Notes: generated by a model from the letters alone, not told the origin. DNA of 61,157 nucleotides from Opitutales bacterium (GCA_018607135.1 JABBCA010000090.1:1-61157), one strand, 5' to 3'; counted from the stretch's first letter, positions 16,521-25,830 are shown. Numbers and translations are program-made.

Positions 16521-17855
16521 TTAGAAATCGTAGGTTAGCGTAATAGAAGCAAGATCTCTAGAGAAGTTACGCCGATCAACATTAGAATCCCTGAAGGTGT
16601 GCTCCACAAACGCTGAAAATTCAAGTTGCCGTGACAATGGGTAGCCCAGCCCTGCGCGAAATGCCCAACGATCGTATTCCTCAGGCACGATGCCACCAGA
16701 CTCATCCCCTTCATTCCAAATAACTGAAAAATAGACGTTACTGCGTTCAAATCCAGAGTAATCGACCTGATACTGAATTGACTGATTGGTTAAGCCGTTG
16801 GAAACAGTACCTAGATCAATGCTTCGAGCATAACTTATCGAATGCTGCAGGACAGGACTGATCAAATGCGTCAAAGCAATGTTACCTGCTAGGCCATCTG
16901 AAGTGCTAGTCTGATCCATGTTCAGGCCATCCGAATCAAAACTTCGACTTGTCCAAGAAACAAAAGCTTCGGTCTCGAGGAAATCTGTCGGTCTCCAGCT
17001 CGCACCAGTGCCGACCCACCATGATGAACTGTCAGGCTGATAATCCGTGCGCCATGTGTCTAAAGATCCACCAAACCTACCGTAAACATCGAGATTGGCG
17101 GCCACATGATGAGTTAGCCCTGCAGAAGCATCATAGCTGTGTCGCTGTAGATCTTCAAACTCATTGTCGAGGGGTATCATGTCGAGTCTAGATATGCCTG
17201 CGTCGGCAGTCCAGTAAGGGTTGATAGTCCAAATGCCATCGACGCCTAGGCGATTGCGAATACGATTGTACAAAACGACGTTGGTAAATCCTGGGCCTGA
17301 AATGGGATTTATAAAACGCGTATCCCCTGGGTCACTGAGTAGACTGAAATCATCATAAGCACGGAAATCGAAATTGCCTATTTGAAAAAATAATTCGAGA
17401 CCAGTCTCTGGAGTCAGGATGATGGTATTTCGACCTGTGTCATACTCAGAATTCTCCCAATACTTTCGAAATTCAGCACCAATGGACAGACTCAAAGTAT
17501 TGATTTCAGTCAATTCAACTTCGCCGCTTAAGCGAAGTCCAAACTGAGTTATAAAATCCGATTCGGCATCATTGCTTGAGCGACCAATATTAGAATCATA
17601 GGATTGGGTCAAACTAGCCTGTAAATCAAGATCCATGTTACCAATGCGTATGTTTTCCCCACCACCGTTTTCCTGCATTGCAGACAAACTCAAGGTGCCG
17701 AATCCGATCAACAAGAGCGCCTGTGTGGAACATTTCAACGCAGCCCTAAAAGCCATTGTGAATGAATTCAATGGCAGAGCGTGTGAGGGCATAGGATTGC
17801 CAAAGTCAGTATCGACGAATCGCCGGCTAATACGTAAGTGTCGCAAAGAATTCAT
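16521..17855 (-). CDS. Outer-membrane beta-barrel protein of the export operon, 444 aa
   Basis: After a signal sequence (MAFRAALKCSTQALLLIGF..., Met34) the protein is made of alternating strand-like segments and ends in ...SITLTYDF, a C-terminal aromatic as required for BAM insertion. It resembles the barrel proteins found beside Wza/Wzc genes in exosortase-linked EPS loci (EpsL-like, BBP2-like). The likely role is passage of the polysaccharide through the outer membrane. The ORF begins at ATG 17855, but the signal peptide begins at ATG 17756, which may be the true start and would give 411 aa. First gene of the run barrel, wza-like, wzc-like, ligase, with spacings of 4 to 14 bases or overlaps. 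The assignment rests on context and strand pattern. Confidence 0.72.
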   Translation of the reverse strand: MNSLRHLRISRRFVDTDFGNPMPSHALPLNSFTMAFRAALKCSTQALLLIGFGTLSLSAMQENGGGENIRIGNMDLDLQASLTQSYDSNIGRSSNDAESDFITQFGLRLSGEVELTEINTLSLSIGAEFRKYWENSEYDTGRNTIILTPETGLELFFQIGNFDFRAYDDFSLLSDPGDTRFINPISGPGFTNVVLYNRIRNRLGVDGIWTINPYWTADAGISRLDMIPLDNEFEDLQRHSYDASAGLTHHVAANLDVYGRFGGSLDTWRTDYQPDSSSWWVGTGASWRPTDFLETEAFVSWTSRSFDSDGLNMDQTSTSDGLAGNIALTHLISPVLQHSISYARSIDLGTVSNGLTNQSIQYQVDYSGFERSNVYFSVIWNEGDESGGIVPEEYDRWAFRAGLGYPLSRQLEFSAFVEHTFRDSNVDRRNFSRDLASITLTYDF

Positions 17856-18042
17856 AAGATTAAAATTATAGATTATAATACAAGAGGATGTGATTGCTGC
17901 ATATACATTAAAAGTGGCTAATAAAAGCTTTAGATTAAGATTGACCAGACTATTTTACAACTTACTAACATTTTATCGTCAACGAACGTTTTTAACGACA
18001 AAAATGCTTCACATCAGAAATCGCCTTTTTAAGATGTCTCTT

Positions 18043-18828
18043 ATGAAATCAACCTGTTTATCATTTTCAGCCTTAACGGCAAGCCTCCTGCTATTTAGTG
18101 TTGCAGGTGTCGATGCGAACCCTTCTCACCGTTTAAACCCAGTACCTGACACATTCGAAGACCAGACGACAGAAGATTCTGTAACCTCATCTACTGGGAA
18201 AGGGGGCAGCCCGGTCCCATCACCTAAATTATGGCCAAAGACCAGTAAGCGTGTTGATTACGACTTCGCCCGCGCGTCTTCAGGAGGTAAAGTTGCCTAC
18301 GTGGGTTCTGGGTCAGTTGAAACCGCCTACAAAATAGTAGATGGTGACATAAAGACATTTTTCAATTTTGATAAGGCAGGCGAGGATGCACTCTTCATTG
18401 TATCTCTTGCTGAAACCTATCCGGTGTATCAGGCCTCAATCGCGACCGACGAAGCCATTCAAAAAGTTGAGATATGGACACTAAGCAGCTATCCTAGCAA
18501 ACTATTTAGGGATCAGAACGCCACCGACGAAGATACCGCTAAACTGGTGATACCGAGCGAATATTTAGCGAGCCGTGCGACTGCGGGCCGTATCGATGTT
18601 CCAGCCGACCAAGATGTCAACTTTCTCACGATTCCGTTGCCTGATACGACCGCCCGCTACTTACTCGTACGAGTGGTCGCAAAAAACCCAATCAATACAG
18701 TAAAAGTCGGCACATTCTCTGTCGTTGGCAGAGTGCCTACGGACTATCTTGGACCCGCCTTTGTATCCCCTCCTACTTCCGAGCCACCCGAAGTGGATCC
18801 GCCAATTACTCCGTGGGCAAGTGAGTAG
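18043..18828 (+). CDS. Secreted protein with discoidin-like region, 261 aa
   Basis: Signal peptide from Met1 (MKSTCLSFSALTASLLLFSVAGVDA). Then comes a Pro/Thr/Ser-rich stretch and a beta-rich region, about residues 75-235, that carries features of galactose-binding/discoidin folds: AYKIVDGDIKTFFNF, a strand with VEIWTL and a closing strand ARYLLVRVV. The last 25 residues are Pro/Glu-rich. No named family is certain. The ORF is open from 17890, but ATG 18043 starts the signal peptide. It diverges from the export operon and converges on the TPR gene with eight bases between stops. A protein of similar plan lies at 52435-53046, also close to a ligase-TPR gene. A matrix or polysaccharide-binding role is inferred. 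Confidence 0.6.
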   Translation: MKSTCLSFSALTASLLLFSVAGVDANPSHRLNPVPDTFEDQTTEDSVTSSTGKGGSPVPSPKLWPKTSKRVDYDFARASSGGKVAYVGSGSVETAYKIVDGDIKTFFNFDKAGEDALFIVSLAETYPVYQASIATDEAIQKVEIWTLSSYPSKLFRDQNATDEDTAKLVIPSEYLASRATAGRIDVPADQDVNFLTIPLPDTTARYLLVRVVAKNPINTVKVGTFSVVGRVPTDYLGPAFVSPPTSEPPEVDPPITPWASE

Positions 18829-18836
18829 CCGCCAAG

Positions 18837-20513
18837 CTATCGGTCCTCTAGGATTTCTTCCAGAAGTTGTTCTTCTTCAGGAAGCAGATTCGCACGATTA
18901 ATGCCAGCAACAAGAGTTTTGGCATCCGCGTTTAATCCTTCCTTATAAAGGATTAAAGCAGTGATCAGTCGCCAGCGATCGCGGACTTCAAACCAGTTGA
19001 CCGGCAATTCTACGAGTAAGCTGAGGGCGTCTGACGAGCGGTCATTACAGATCAGACCGAGAGCTAAAGTCATACGGTAAGCAAGCATGTTAGGTTGTGA
19101 TTGATGCAATGCCTGCGCTTGGGCGAGTGCATCAGGCGCTTCTTTACGCATCAGAAAGCTTAGGTAGAGCGCGTCACTCTTTGACTCCAAATGTTCAGGG
19201 AAGTATTCGTTGAATTTGATAAAACTTGCGTGCAACGCTTCGGTGCGCCCCTCTTTTTGGAGAACAGCCAACAGATCCCGCATAGCTCTCTGTCGCATTT
19301 CAGGAGATTCAACCAGGCGTTGCAGGGCCACGATCTCGAATTCAGGCAGATTTAGCTGATTCGCCTTCTTGGCGAGATAGTAAAGCTTTGAGCTCTCTTT
19401 CCCCGCAGAGACTAGGGCACGCTCCCAAGCCAGTCGCGCACGACGCTCATCAGACATTTCAATGAAAGTGCGCATGCGGAAAAACTCGCGAACATAATCC
19501 TCTAAGGGCACACGCAAACCATCGAGTAAGCTACGAATGGCCTCCCATTCCTCATTAAGAGCCATGGCATCGAGCAGGATCAGAAACAGGTCTTGGCGCT
19601 GCATTGCCAACTCTACCGAGACGGCTAGACGAGTATAGTGCTGAAGGCCTTGACTATTGAGCCAGCGTCCGAAAATCACCCTTTCGGTAGGCTCGTCGAG
19701 CGCAAATAAGGCGCTCGCACGTTGATAAATTACTTTCGGGTCGGCCTCTGGTAGCCGGAGGCGCAGTTTCTCGGCTAACAATAAAAGATCACGACTATTA
19801 TCTTCACGATTGACGATAACATCAATAAGCTGTTCTACGTCAGCCGCTTCAAGAGGCAGACTAGCGAGCGTTTTGAGTGCCTCCTCTTGACGTAAACCTT
19901 TGCTCAACGCGATCGTTCGCAAATGGTCGACTCCAGCTTGGCGCACTGCTGAGTCAGGGGAGATTTGGCTTAGTTGAAAGAATAGCACATCTGCCTCGTG
20001 GGGAGCACCTCGCTTAGCGACCAAGGTAGTTGCCACAGACAAAGCCTGCTCGAAATCGCCCTGAAGCATCGCCGCGAACGCCTGTAAATAATCTATCTGC
20101 ATTGGGTGAAGGCCAGCTTTGCGTTGAGTCGCAATCTCCTGATCAAAATCCTGCCATCGATTCGCGTGCAAGTAGGCCCTCGCGAGTTCCAGTCGATCCT
20201 CTGAAACCACAGCAGACAACTCGACTACCCGCTCCCAAAAAGGGTACGCAGAAGCGGGATCGACTGTAGTGTAGATACGGGCCACGATTCGTGCGATGTC
20301 GGGATCGTCTGGACTCAACGAACTGGCAGCGCGAGCCAACTCCCACGCCCGACTCACAGCCTCGGGCGTGGTCAAAGTCAACAATGCTTCAGCTTCCGTA
20401 GCCATAGCACCAGCACGCCAGAAACGAATCTGACGATAAGCGGGGTAGCTCAACACTGCGATTAGTGAAACAAGCGTAATAAGCGTCCAAATTGTAGTTT
20501 TTTGTAAAGACAT
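18837..20513 (-). CDS. Membrane-anchored TPR protein, 558 aa
   Basis: One N-terminal membrane anchor (IWTLITLVSLIAVLSYPAY, about residues 7-26) is followed by a fully helical Ala/Leu-rich body with TPR-like spacing (EAVSRAWELARAASSLSPDDPDIARIVARIY...). The body should face the periplasm. Such proteins in exosortase and EPS loci resemble PelB/AlgK/EpsH-associated scaffolds, and the repeats resemble the C-terminal halves of the two ligase-TPR proteins in this window. The ATG at 20513 is chosen over the upstream in-frame codon at 20552 because it directly precedes the anchor. Its start diverges from the priming sugar transferase (60 bases apart), so a shared promoter region is likely. Function inferred from context only. 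Confidence 0.68.
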   Translation of the reverse strand: MSLQKTTIWTLITLVSLIAVLSYPAYRQIRFWRAGAMATEAEALLTLTTPEAVSRAWELARAASSLSPDDPDIARIVARIYTTVDPASAYPFWERVVELSAVVSEDRLELARAYLHANRWQDFDQEIATQRKAGLHPMQIDYLQAFAAMLQGDFEQALSVATTLVAKRGAPHEADVLFFQLSQISPDSAVRQAGVDHLRTIALSKGLRQEEALKTLASLPLEAADVEQLIDVIVNREDNSRDLLLLAEKLRLRLPEADPKVIYQRASALFALDEPTERVIFGRWLNSQGLQHYTRLAVSVELAMQRQDLFLILLDAMALNEEWEAIRSLLDGLRVPLEDYVREFFRMRTFIEMSDERRARLAWERALVSAGKESSKLYYLAKKANQLNLPEFEIVALQRLVESPEMRQRAMRDLLAVLQKEGRTEALHASFIKFNEYFPEHLESKSDALYLSFLMRKEAPDALAQAQALHQSQPNMLAYRMTLALGLICNDRSSDALSLLVELPVNWFEVRDRWRLITALILYKEGLNADAKTLVAGINRANLLPEEEQLLEEILEDR

Positions 20514-20573
20514 GGTTGTTTTTTTAGCTAAGATGCGCCTCCCTAGAGGCAATATTAGACTAAATTAAGTAAT

Positions 20574-21974
20574 ATGATCCGCCACAAACTCACCGCAAAA
20601 AAACAATTATTTATTGGAAGCCTCTTTGTCAGTTCAATACTGCTGATGGGTTTGCTTAAATACGTTTTTGCAGTCACAGGCATCCTGTCACTCACAAAGG
20701 ATGCGAATCTAGAGATTTATTTAATCGGGGTTTTTGCCGCTATATTCCACTTACGTGAGCAGTGGGCTGATATACTACAATGTTCAATACTTCCAGCACC
20801 TTTTAAAAGTGTATTATTGGGAGGCAGACTTGCTGTAGCTCAAGGTATCGCATTTATCCTAATTTACTTTTTGTTACAGGATATTGCAATCAGTCGTGCC
20901 TTTCTCATCTGGTTTTTAATAATCAGTCTACCACTTAATACCCTATTAATTCTCTGGCTTCCTATTTACCTACGCAAGCTCTTCAACCGTTCCAAAAAGC
21001 GGACTGCAGTGCTCGTCGGTAAAGGACCAATTCCTCAAGAAGTGGTTGATTACGCCGAGCGCTGTCGCCACTTCGGAGTCGATTTTTGCCTGCACTTTGG
21101 TGACCCGCAGGATCATGTTACGGGACTCACTCGACTCGGCAGTCTTGCTGACATGAACAGCAAAACTCTAAGCTCGGCTCCATCCTTGAGCCGCGTTCTC
21201 TTCTTTGTACAAGATTTAGAAGACCCAGATTACCGATCCGCGTTAGACCTTTGCCATCAACTTGGACTTAGAGTCCAAGTAATGCTGGATAAAAAATCAC
21301 TTTTCGGAAATCAGGTGCAGCATATAATCGACGGTGACACGCACTTGATCACATTCGCAGATGAGCCGCTGCAAAACCCATTGAATAGAATAGCCAAACG
21401 CTGCATCGACATCGCAGTAAGCCTAGCCGTGGTATTGATCGTGCTGCCACCGTTAACTCTAGTCGTTTGGCTGGCGCAACGGCGTCAGTCGCCTGGGCCA
21501 TTGTTTTTTCGACAATCCCGAAATGGATTGAACCGAGAAACATTTACGATTCTAAAATTCCGATCAATGCACTACTCGTGTGGATCCGAGGCTGTTCAAG
21601 CCTCAGCCGCTGATGCTCGCGTATACCCCTTTGGTAGACTGATACGACGTATGTCTTTAGATGAATTCCCCCAATTTATTAACGTGTTGAAAGGAGACAT
21701 GAGCGTCATCGGTCCACGCCCACACATGACGACTCACGATGACCTATTTGAGCAGGAGTTCAAAGCGTATCGAATCCGTCACTACGTAAAACCTGGAATT
21801 ACAGGCTATGCGCAGATACGAGGCTTACGAGGCGAAGTCACTTCACCAAAGGACATACAGGACCGGGTGCGACACGACATCTACTATATTAATAACTGGA
21901 ACCTTCAATTAGATTTTTATGTCGCCTGTAAAACCATCCTCACTTTGCTGCAGCCACCCAAAAGTGCATATTAA
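20574..21974 (+). CDS. Priming sugar transferase (undecaprenyl-phosphate sugar phosphotransferase), 466 aa
   Basis: Polyprenol-phosphate hexose-1-phosphate transferase of the WcaJ type. The N-terminal ~145 residues hold four membrane helices, then a degenerate nucleotide-binding region, then the catalytic domain from about 270: a re-entrant hydrophobic helix (RCIDIAVSLAVVLIVL), FRQSRNGLNRETFTILKFRSM, DEFPQFINVLKGDMSVIGPRP and KPGITGYAQIRG. The DE and RP motifs of the active site are intact. It loads the first sugar on undecaprenyl phosphate at the inner membrane and so starts the repeat unit. It is the only plus-strand gene of the core cluster, facing the GT26 gene with eight bases between stops. 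The sugar cannot be named. Confidence 0.93.
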   Translation: MIRHKLTAKKQLFIGSLFVSSILLMGLLKYVFAVTGILSLTKDANLEIYLIGVFAAIFHLREQWADILQCSILPAPFKSVLLGGRLAVAQGIAFILIYFLLQDIAISRAFLIWFLIISLPLNTLLILWLPIYLRKLFNRSKKRTAVLVGKGPIPQEVVDYAERCRHFGVDFCLHFGDPQDHVTGLTRLGSLADMNSKTLSSAPSLSRVLFFVQDLEDPDYRSALDLCHQLGLRVQVMLDKKSLFGNQVQHIIDGDTHLITFADEPLQNPLNRIAKRCIDIAVSLAVVLIVLPPLTLVVWLAQRRQSPGPLFFRQSRNGLNRETFTILKFRSMHYSCGSEAVQASAADARVYPFGRLIRRMSLDEFPQFINVLKGDMSVIGPRPHMTTHDDLFEQEFKAYRIRHYVKPGITGYAQIRGLRGEVTSPKDIQDRVRHDIYYINNWNLQLDFYVACKTILTLLQPPKSAY

Positions 21975-21982
21975 TGGGAGGT

Positions 21983-22756
21983 TCAACGTTTAGATTTGAA
22001 TGCGTCTCTCAAGGTGTAATAGAGCACCGGTATCGACTGAAAATATCTGGGCACGTAAAGTCTAGGACGTTTCAAGCAACGCATGGCCCAGCCAAGGTAT
22101 AGCCGATCAGCCCAGCGAGGGATGTGAGCCTGCTCGCCCGTTAAAAATGCTATTGCCGCTCCCGTACAGATCAGAGTGGGTAACTCAGCGTCCCCATCCG
22201 ATTCACGCCATTTATCCTGCAGCCAAGCCCCCAATCTTTCTTGGACGCCACCACCCAGATTGATCAATACATAACGTGGGGCTTTGGACCGCAATCGCTC
22301 CAACAAAGCGACATCCTCGACTGCACTTTGTTGATACATCGGAGCCACATATTGATCTTCACTCTCGATCATAATACCTAAGCCCTGCAACCACTGTCGA
22401 TTTCTACAGCTGGCTTCTGGCGAAGGGTCGACCAGATAGAGTGCACCTGGTCTACGTAATCTGGGATCCTCCAAAACCTTTTTAAGGAAAGCTAATCCGG
22501 ACACCCGCTGTATGATCGTCTTAGGGTGAACCAATCGCCACATCAATACCATTGCTCCACTGTCAGCCATCGCGAATTGGCTAGCGGCGAGTTGTCTAGA
22601 ATAAACTGGATCCTTAGACGCCAGTAACAGACAAGGACCTGAAGGCGCGGTGATCAGACCTCGCGATTCGAGCGCAAGATTCGTTAACTGTCCCACATCG
22701 CCTACAGCAAATGGGACATTGAGAATACTCACAGTTTGTATCGAAGTCGAAACCAT
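21983..22756 (-). CDS. WecG/TagA/CpsF family glycosyltransferase (GT26), 257 aa
   Basis: Shows the GT26 landmarks: ASKDPVYSRQLAASQFAMADSGAMVL (family pattern NxDG/ADG region), GALYLVDPSPEA and APRYVLINLGGGVQERL, then a C-terminal basic region (LYLGWAMRCLKRPRLYVPRY) that in this family contacts the membrane. These enzymes add the second sugar (e.g. ManNAc) to a lipid-linked monosaccharide on the cytoplasmic face. The ATG at 22756 follows the stop of the upstream GT2 gene by four bases, with GGTGAG just ahead; the longer frame to 22789 would overlap it. It is the last gene of the long minus-strand run and likely acts early in repeat-unit assembly. Confidence 0.88.
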   Translation of the reverse strand: MVSTSIQTVSILNVPFAVGDVGQLTNLALESRGLITAPSGPCLLLASKDPVYSRQLAASQFAMADSGAMVLMWRLVHPKTIIQRVSGLAFLKKVLEDPRLRRPGALYLVDPSPEASCRNRQWLQGLGIMIESEDQYVAPMYQQSAVEDVALLERLRSKAPRYVLINLGGGVQERLGAWLQDKWRESDGDAELPTLICTGAAIAFLTGEQAHIPRWADRLYLGWAMRCLKRPRLYVPRYFQSIPVLYYTLRDAFKSKR

Positions 22757-22760
22757 GGTA

Positions 22761-23615
22761 TCAATTCTCACCACGCTTACGAAGCTCATACGCCTTGGCT
22801 ACACAGAGAAACTCATACACCGCATGCAGGCGCGCAAAATACCAACCACGTCGCCCGTCAAGGAAGCCACGTTGAAAAAAATAAACAAAACAAAAGCGCA
22901 TGAAAGGTCGAAATGGCAGACGTTGAGCGAAGTGTTTTAAACGACGGCGCGCGCCCACAGCCTTATGTTGTAATGAATCAGAACCAGCCTGAGACACCGC
23001 GCTTTCTAGGGCAACATGGGCCTCCCAATTAGAGTAGCGATTATGCTTCTCAACAAAGGTAGACACATCTGGAAAGGGATAATGATCCATCTCTGCTTTG
23101 AGTTGTTTCGTCTCACCTTTGACGATCACATGCTCATGCACCTCATTGTCACCACTCTCCGTGGCAACCTCGGTTAGTTGCTCGTAACGCCCAAGACGAT
23201 GACGAAAGAGACGTAAATTCCAATTAGGATAATAGGCGTGCTTCATCCAGCCCCCCATGAACATGAAGCGGCGATTGATCCAATAGCCATCTACTTTGTG
23301 CCCAGGGTCGCAGACGATTTCACAAAACTCCATTTCCGCTTCAGCAGGGAGCACTTCGTCCGCATCCAGGATGAAGATCCAGTCATTATTGAACGGAAGA
23401 TTTTCCAGCGCCCAGTTTTTTTTCTTCGGCCAAGTTCCATTAAATGCGAATTGCACGACTTGCGCGCCAGCCGCTTCGGCAATGGCCTGCGAGCCATCTG
23501 TCGACTCTGAATCGACCACCCAGACTTCATTCGCCCAGCTGACGGAAGCTAGAGCACGGGGCAGGTTTTTCGCCTCATTTTTGATGGGGATGATGATCGA
23601 TACAGGAACTTTCAT
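22761..23615 (-). CDS. Family 2 glycosyltransferase, WaaE/KdtX-like, 284 aa
   Basis: GT-A fold: VSIIIPIKNEAKNLPRALASV at the N terminus, VVDSESTDGS and FILDADEVLPAE, with the DAD metal-binding motif near residue 84. The segment GTWPKKKNWALENLPFNNDW is typical of the WaaE/KdtX branch of GT2. The C terminus is basic with an amphipathic stretch (RPFMRFCFVYFFQRGFLDGRRG), a common membrane-association feature of the group. It transfers a sugar from a nucleotide donor to the lipid-linked glycan in the cytoplasm. The ATG start is clear, 50 bases after the acetyltransferase stop. Confidence 0.9.
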   Translation of the reverse strand: MKVPVSIIIPIKNEAKNLPRALASVSWANEVWVVDSESTDGSQAIAEAAGAQVVQFAFNGTWPKKKNWALENLPFNNDWIFILDADEVLPAEAEMEFCEIVCDPGHKVDGYWINRRFMFMGGWMKHAYYPNWNLRLFRHRLGRYEQLTEVATESGDNEVHEHVIVKGETKQLKAEMDHYPFPDVSTFVEKHNRYSNWEAHVALESAVSQAGSDSLQHKAVGARRRLKHFAQRLPFRPFMRFCFVYFFQRGFLDGRRGWYFARLHAVYEFLCVAKAYELRKRGEN

Positions 23616-23665
23616 GGCTCAAGAAGTGATAGTTGATTTCAAGTATAGCTGTAAGACGTCTCAGT

Positions 23666-24202
23666 TCACTCAATGCGTCGAGCAGGGTTACCAGCGACTC
23701 GTGTGAAATCAGCGACATCGCGAGTGACTACACTGCACGCACCTACAATGGCGCGCTCACCGACAGTTATACCTTTCAAGATGAAAGCACGTGCGCCAAT
23801 AAAAGCTTCTTCACCCACTACAATTGGAGCAGTCAATAGCGGCTTAGCATCCTCCTCTAAATCGTGATATCCAGTGCAAAGGTAGGCCTCTTGAGCCACG
23901 ATACAGCCTCGCTTCAACGTAATGAAACCTAAACTGTAAAGATTCGCTCGATCGCCGACACAGGCGTAATCCTCTATGGTCACATGCCAGGGAATGTGAA
24001 TGCGTGCTCGCTGGTGCACAAAAGGACGCCCCTCAACTTTTGCCCCAAACAAACGCAAGCACAACAGCCGCCAACTGTTAAACGGCTTCGGCGTCCATGC
24101 GCACAATAATGCCCAAGCCGCCCCCCAGAGCAACATGCGCACTCGCCAACTCGCAGGCCAAGGGCTCGATGATCGTAGCCGACTATTCACCTTTTCACTC
24201 AT
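23666..24202 (-). CDS. WcaF-like acyltransferase, left-handed beta-helix, 178 aa
   Basis: Hexapeptide-repeat protein: GYHDLEEDAKPLLTAPIVVGEEAFIGARAFILKGITVGERAIVGACSVVTRDV shows the [LIV]-G-x4 pattern of LbH transferases, with the catalytic His in TGYHD. The N-terminal hydrophobic stretch (RMLLWGAAWALLCAWTP) and the VEGRPFVHQRARIHIPWHVTIEDYACVGD region match colanic-acid WcaF acetyltransferases. It probably O-acetylates a sugar of the repeat unit using acetyl-CoA. The DUF1972-type neighbours of colanic loci are absent. It lies between the GT2 gene and a fragment of a possible sulfotransferase. Confidence 0.88.
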   Translation of the reverse strand: MSEKVNSRLRSSSPWPASWRVRMLLWGAAWALLCAWTPKPFNSWRLLCLRLFGAKVEGRPFVHQRARIHIPWHVTIEDYACVGDRANLYSLGFITLKRGCIVAQEAYLCTGYHDLEEDAKPLLTAPIVVGEEAFIGARAFILKGITVGERAIVGACSVVTRDVADFTRVAGNPARRIE

Positions 24203-24262
24203 GATAACAAACCATTACTCGCATGCGAACAACAGTCGCATCCATCGACCCATTGAACAATC

Positions 24263-24589
24263 TCAAAAAAGCCTGCACCACTCTGATGCTGAAATTAGCT
24301 TATCGGTCATGCCACAATAAAAATCAAAGCGCTCAAAAAAGAGCGATTCCTCGGTCACGTCCTCGATTAATTGTCGAACCCACAACTCGTCAGATGGATG
24401 TTTGAAATAGGTGCAGGTTGCATCGACAACTTTTTCTAGGTTTTCTATGCAGTTACTTTTCCTTTCATCATAAAAACGTTTGTATTTACTCTGCAAATCA
24501 GACTGGGGCGAACCGAGAGACGATAATAAGCTCACGGTGTCTAAGGGACTTTTTGTTAAACTCTCATAATTGATCTTAAAGTGGGGCAC
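24263..24589 (-). pseudogene. Remnant resembling the C-terminal third of a sulfotransferase, 108 codons
   Basis: The only start is GTG at 24589; the reading frame stays open without any ATG back to about 24637. The residues FKINYESLTKSPLDTVSLLSSLG look like the conserved tail of PAPS-dependent sulfotransferases (a YExL segment followed by Pro and a helix ending in LG). The expected N-terminal P-loop (PKTGT/GGTS) and the 3'-phosphate-binding Arg/Ser are absent. The rest (FERFDFYCGMTDKLIS) is not recognisable. Its length, lack of a good start and position among intact sulfotransferase genes suggest decay of a third one. It could instead be a genuine small protein. Confidence 0.4.
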
Positions 24590-24669
24590 TGTTTCGGCGC
24601 TCGAGCCTCCAACTAATTGAGTGTCCCATAGACTATATCAAATAGGTGGAAATAAATAAGCGAGTGAGC

Positions 24670-25830
24670 TCATCTCGACTTAAGCATTGAAATCAAGCGC
24701 CGAGCACTGGCGTCCGCTTCGAAGTTTTTTTTAAAACAACGGACGGCTTGAATGCGTGTCTCTTTTCTTTCATGAGTAATCAAAGCAAGGTGTTGCTCTA
24801 ACAGTGCCAACGCTCCCTCTTCAGTATCGTTTTCCGCGTGTCCTGCCTTGGCTTTGATGACCTCTCTCCAAATATCGACTTGTTTGGACAACAGGACAGG
24901 TGTGCCAACAGCCAGTGCTTCCGCAACGACCAATCCGAAATTCTCCTGATGCGAGGGAAGAATCAGTGCTTCGGCTTCTGCTAAAGCAGCCCATTTGGCA
25001 TCGCCATACAGAATACCCGCAAAATGAATACTTGGACAATCCGATGCAGCAGCTTCAAGCTGAGCTTGATAAGCTGCATCGCGAGCGGGGCCAACAAAAA
25101 CGAGTTGAAAAGGAGGCTCGCCCACTAAGGCGATGAACCGACGGTAGGCGCGTATCAATAAATCCACTCCTTTTTTCTCATGCAAGCGCCCCAGAAATAC
25201 AAGGTAGGGCGACTGGCCCAAAGTCGGAACGGCTTGTTGAAAGAGCGCCTTGCCTTTTGTCGAATCGTAACTCGGCTTCTGAATTCCCAATGGAGCAATG
25301 ATTTCGTCTTGTATTCGATACAGCCAAAACGACTGCCGTGCCTTCTGCAGTTCCTCCTCTGCCGTAAAAATCACTCCTTTGGCATCACGCAGGATCCGGT
25401 ATTCTGCCCAAGGCCAATAGAGCCATTTTTTAAGATGCTTTAGTGGATAATGACGCTTGAACCAAGGGTCTAGCATGCCATGTGGCATGACATAATAAGG
25501 AATTTCCCCTTTTAATGCCCGGTAGGCTGCCCAACCATGGTATTGCCAGAGACCATCGATGATTGCCGCATCAAAGGAAGCGGTATTGTCCCGAAGCCAG
25601 GGAGCCAGCTTCGGCGTATAGCCATAGCCGTTACGACGCGGTCCGAGTGCGACGACCTCAAACGGAAGCCCAACCAGCCAAGGAGCAGTAGGCTCGTCCA
25701 GCGTGACGACTGTCAAATCACATCCCTGTGCAGAGGCGGCTGAACCAAACTGTCGAATTGCTTCAGCGACCCCACCACCTGCAGGGTTCAAAGAGTGCAC
25801 AACACGCAGTAAACGAAAAGTATTCATCAT
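24670..25830 (-). CDS. GT4-family glycosyltransferase, 386 aa
   Basis: GT-B retaining enzyme. The N-terminal acceptor domain has VVHSLNPAGGGVAEAIRQF and MPHGMLDPWFKR. The C-terminal donor domain has VFLGRLHEKKGVDLLIRAYR and the PSHQENFGLVVAEALAVGTPVL motif with the catalytic EX7E glutamates. The MPHGMLDPWFK segment is shared by a subgroup of capsule GT4 enzymes (WcaI/PssE-like). The ATG at 25830 overlaps the stop of the upstream GT gene as ATGA, so I take that start rather than the longer frame to 25869. Adds a sugar to the lipid-linked repeat unit in the cytoplasm; sugar unknown. Confidence 0.9.
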   Translation of the reverse strand: MMNTFRLLRVVHSLNPAGGGVAEAIRQFGSAASAQGCDLTVVTLDEPTAPWLVGLPFEVVALGPRRNGYGYTPKLAPWLRDNTASFDAAIIDGLWQYHGWAAYRALKGEIPYYVMPHGMLDPWFKRHYPLKHLKKWLYWPWAEYRILRDAKGVIFTAEEELQKARQSFWLYRIQDEIIAPLGIQKPSYDSTKGKALFQQAVPTLGQSPYLVFLGRLHEKKGVDLLIRAYRRFIALVGEPPFQLVFVGPARDAAYQAQLEAAASDCPSIHFAGILYGDAKWAALAEAEALILPSHQENFGLVVAEALAVGTPVLLSKQVDIWREVIKAKAGHAENDTEEGALALLEQHLALITHERKETRIQAVRCFKKNFEADASARRLISMLKSR

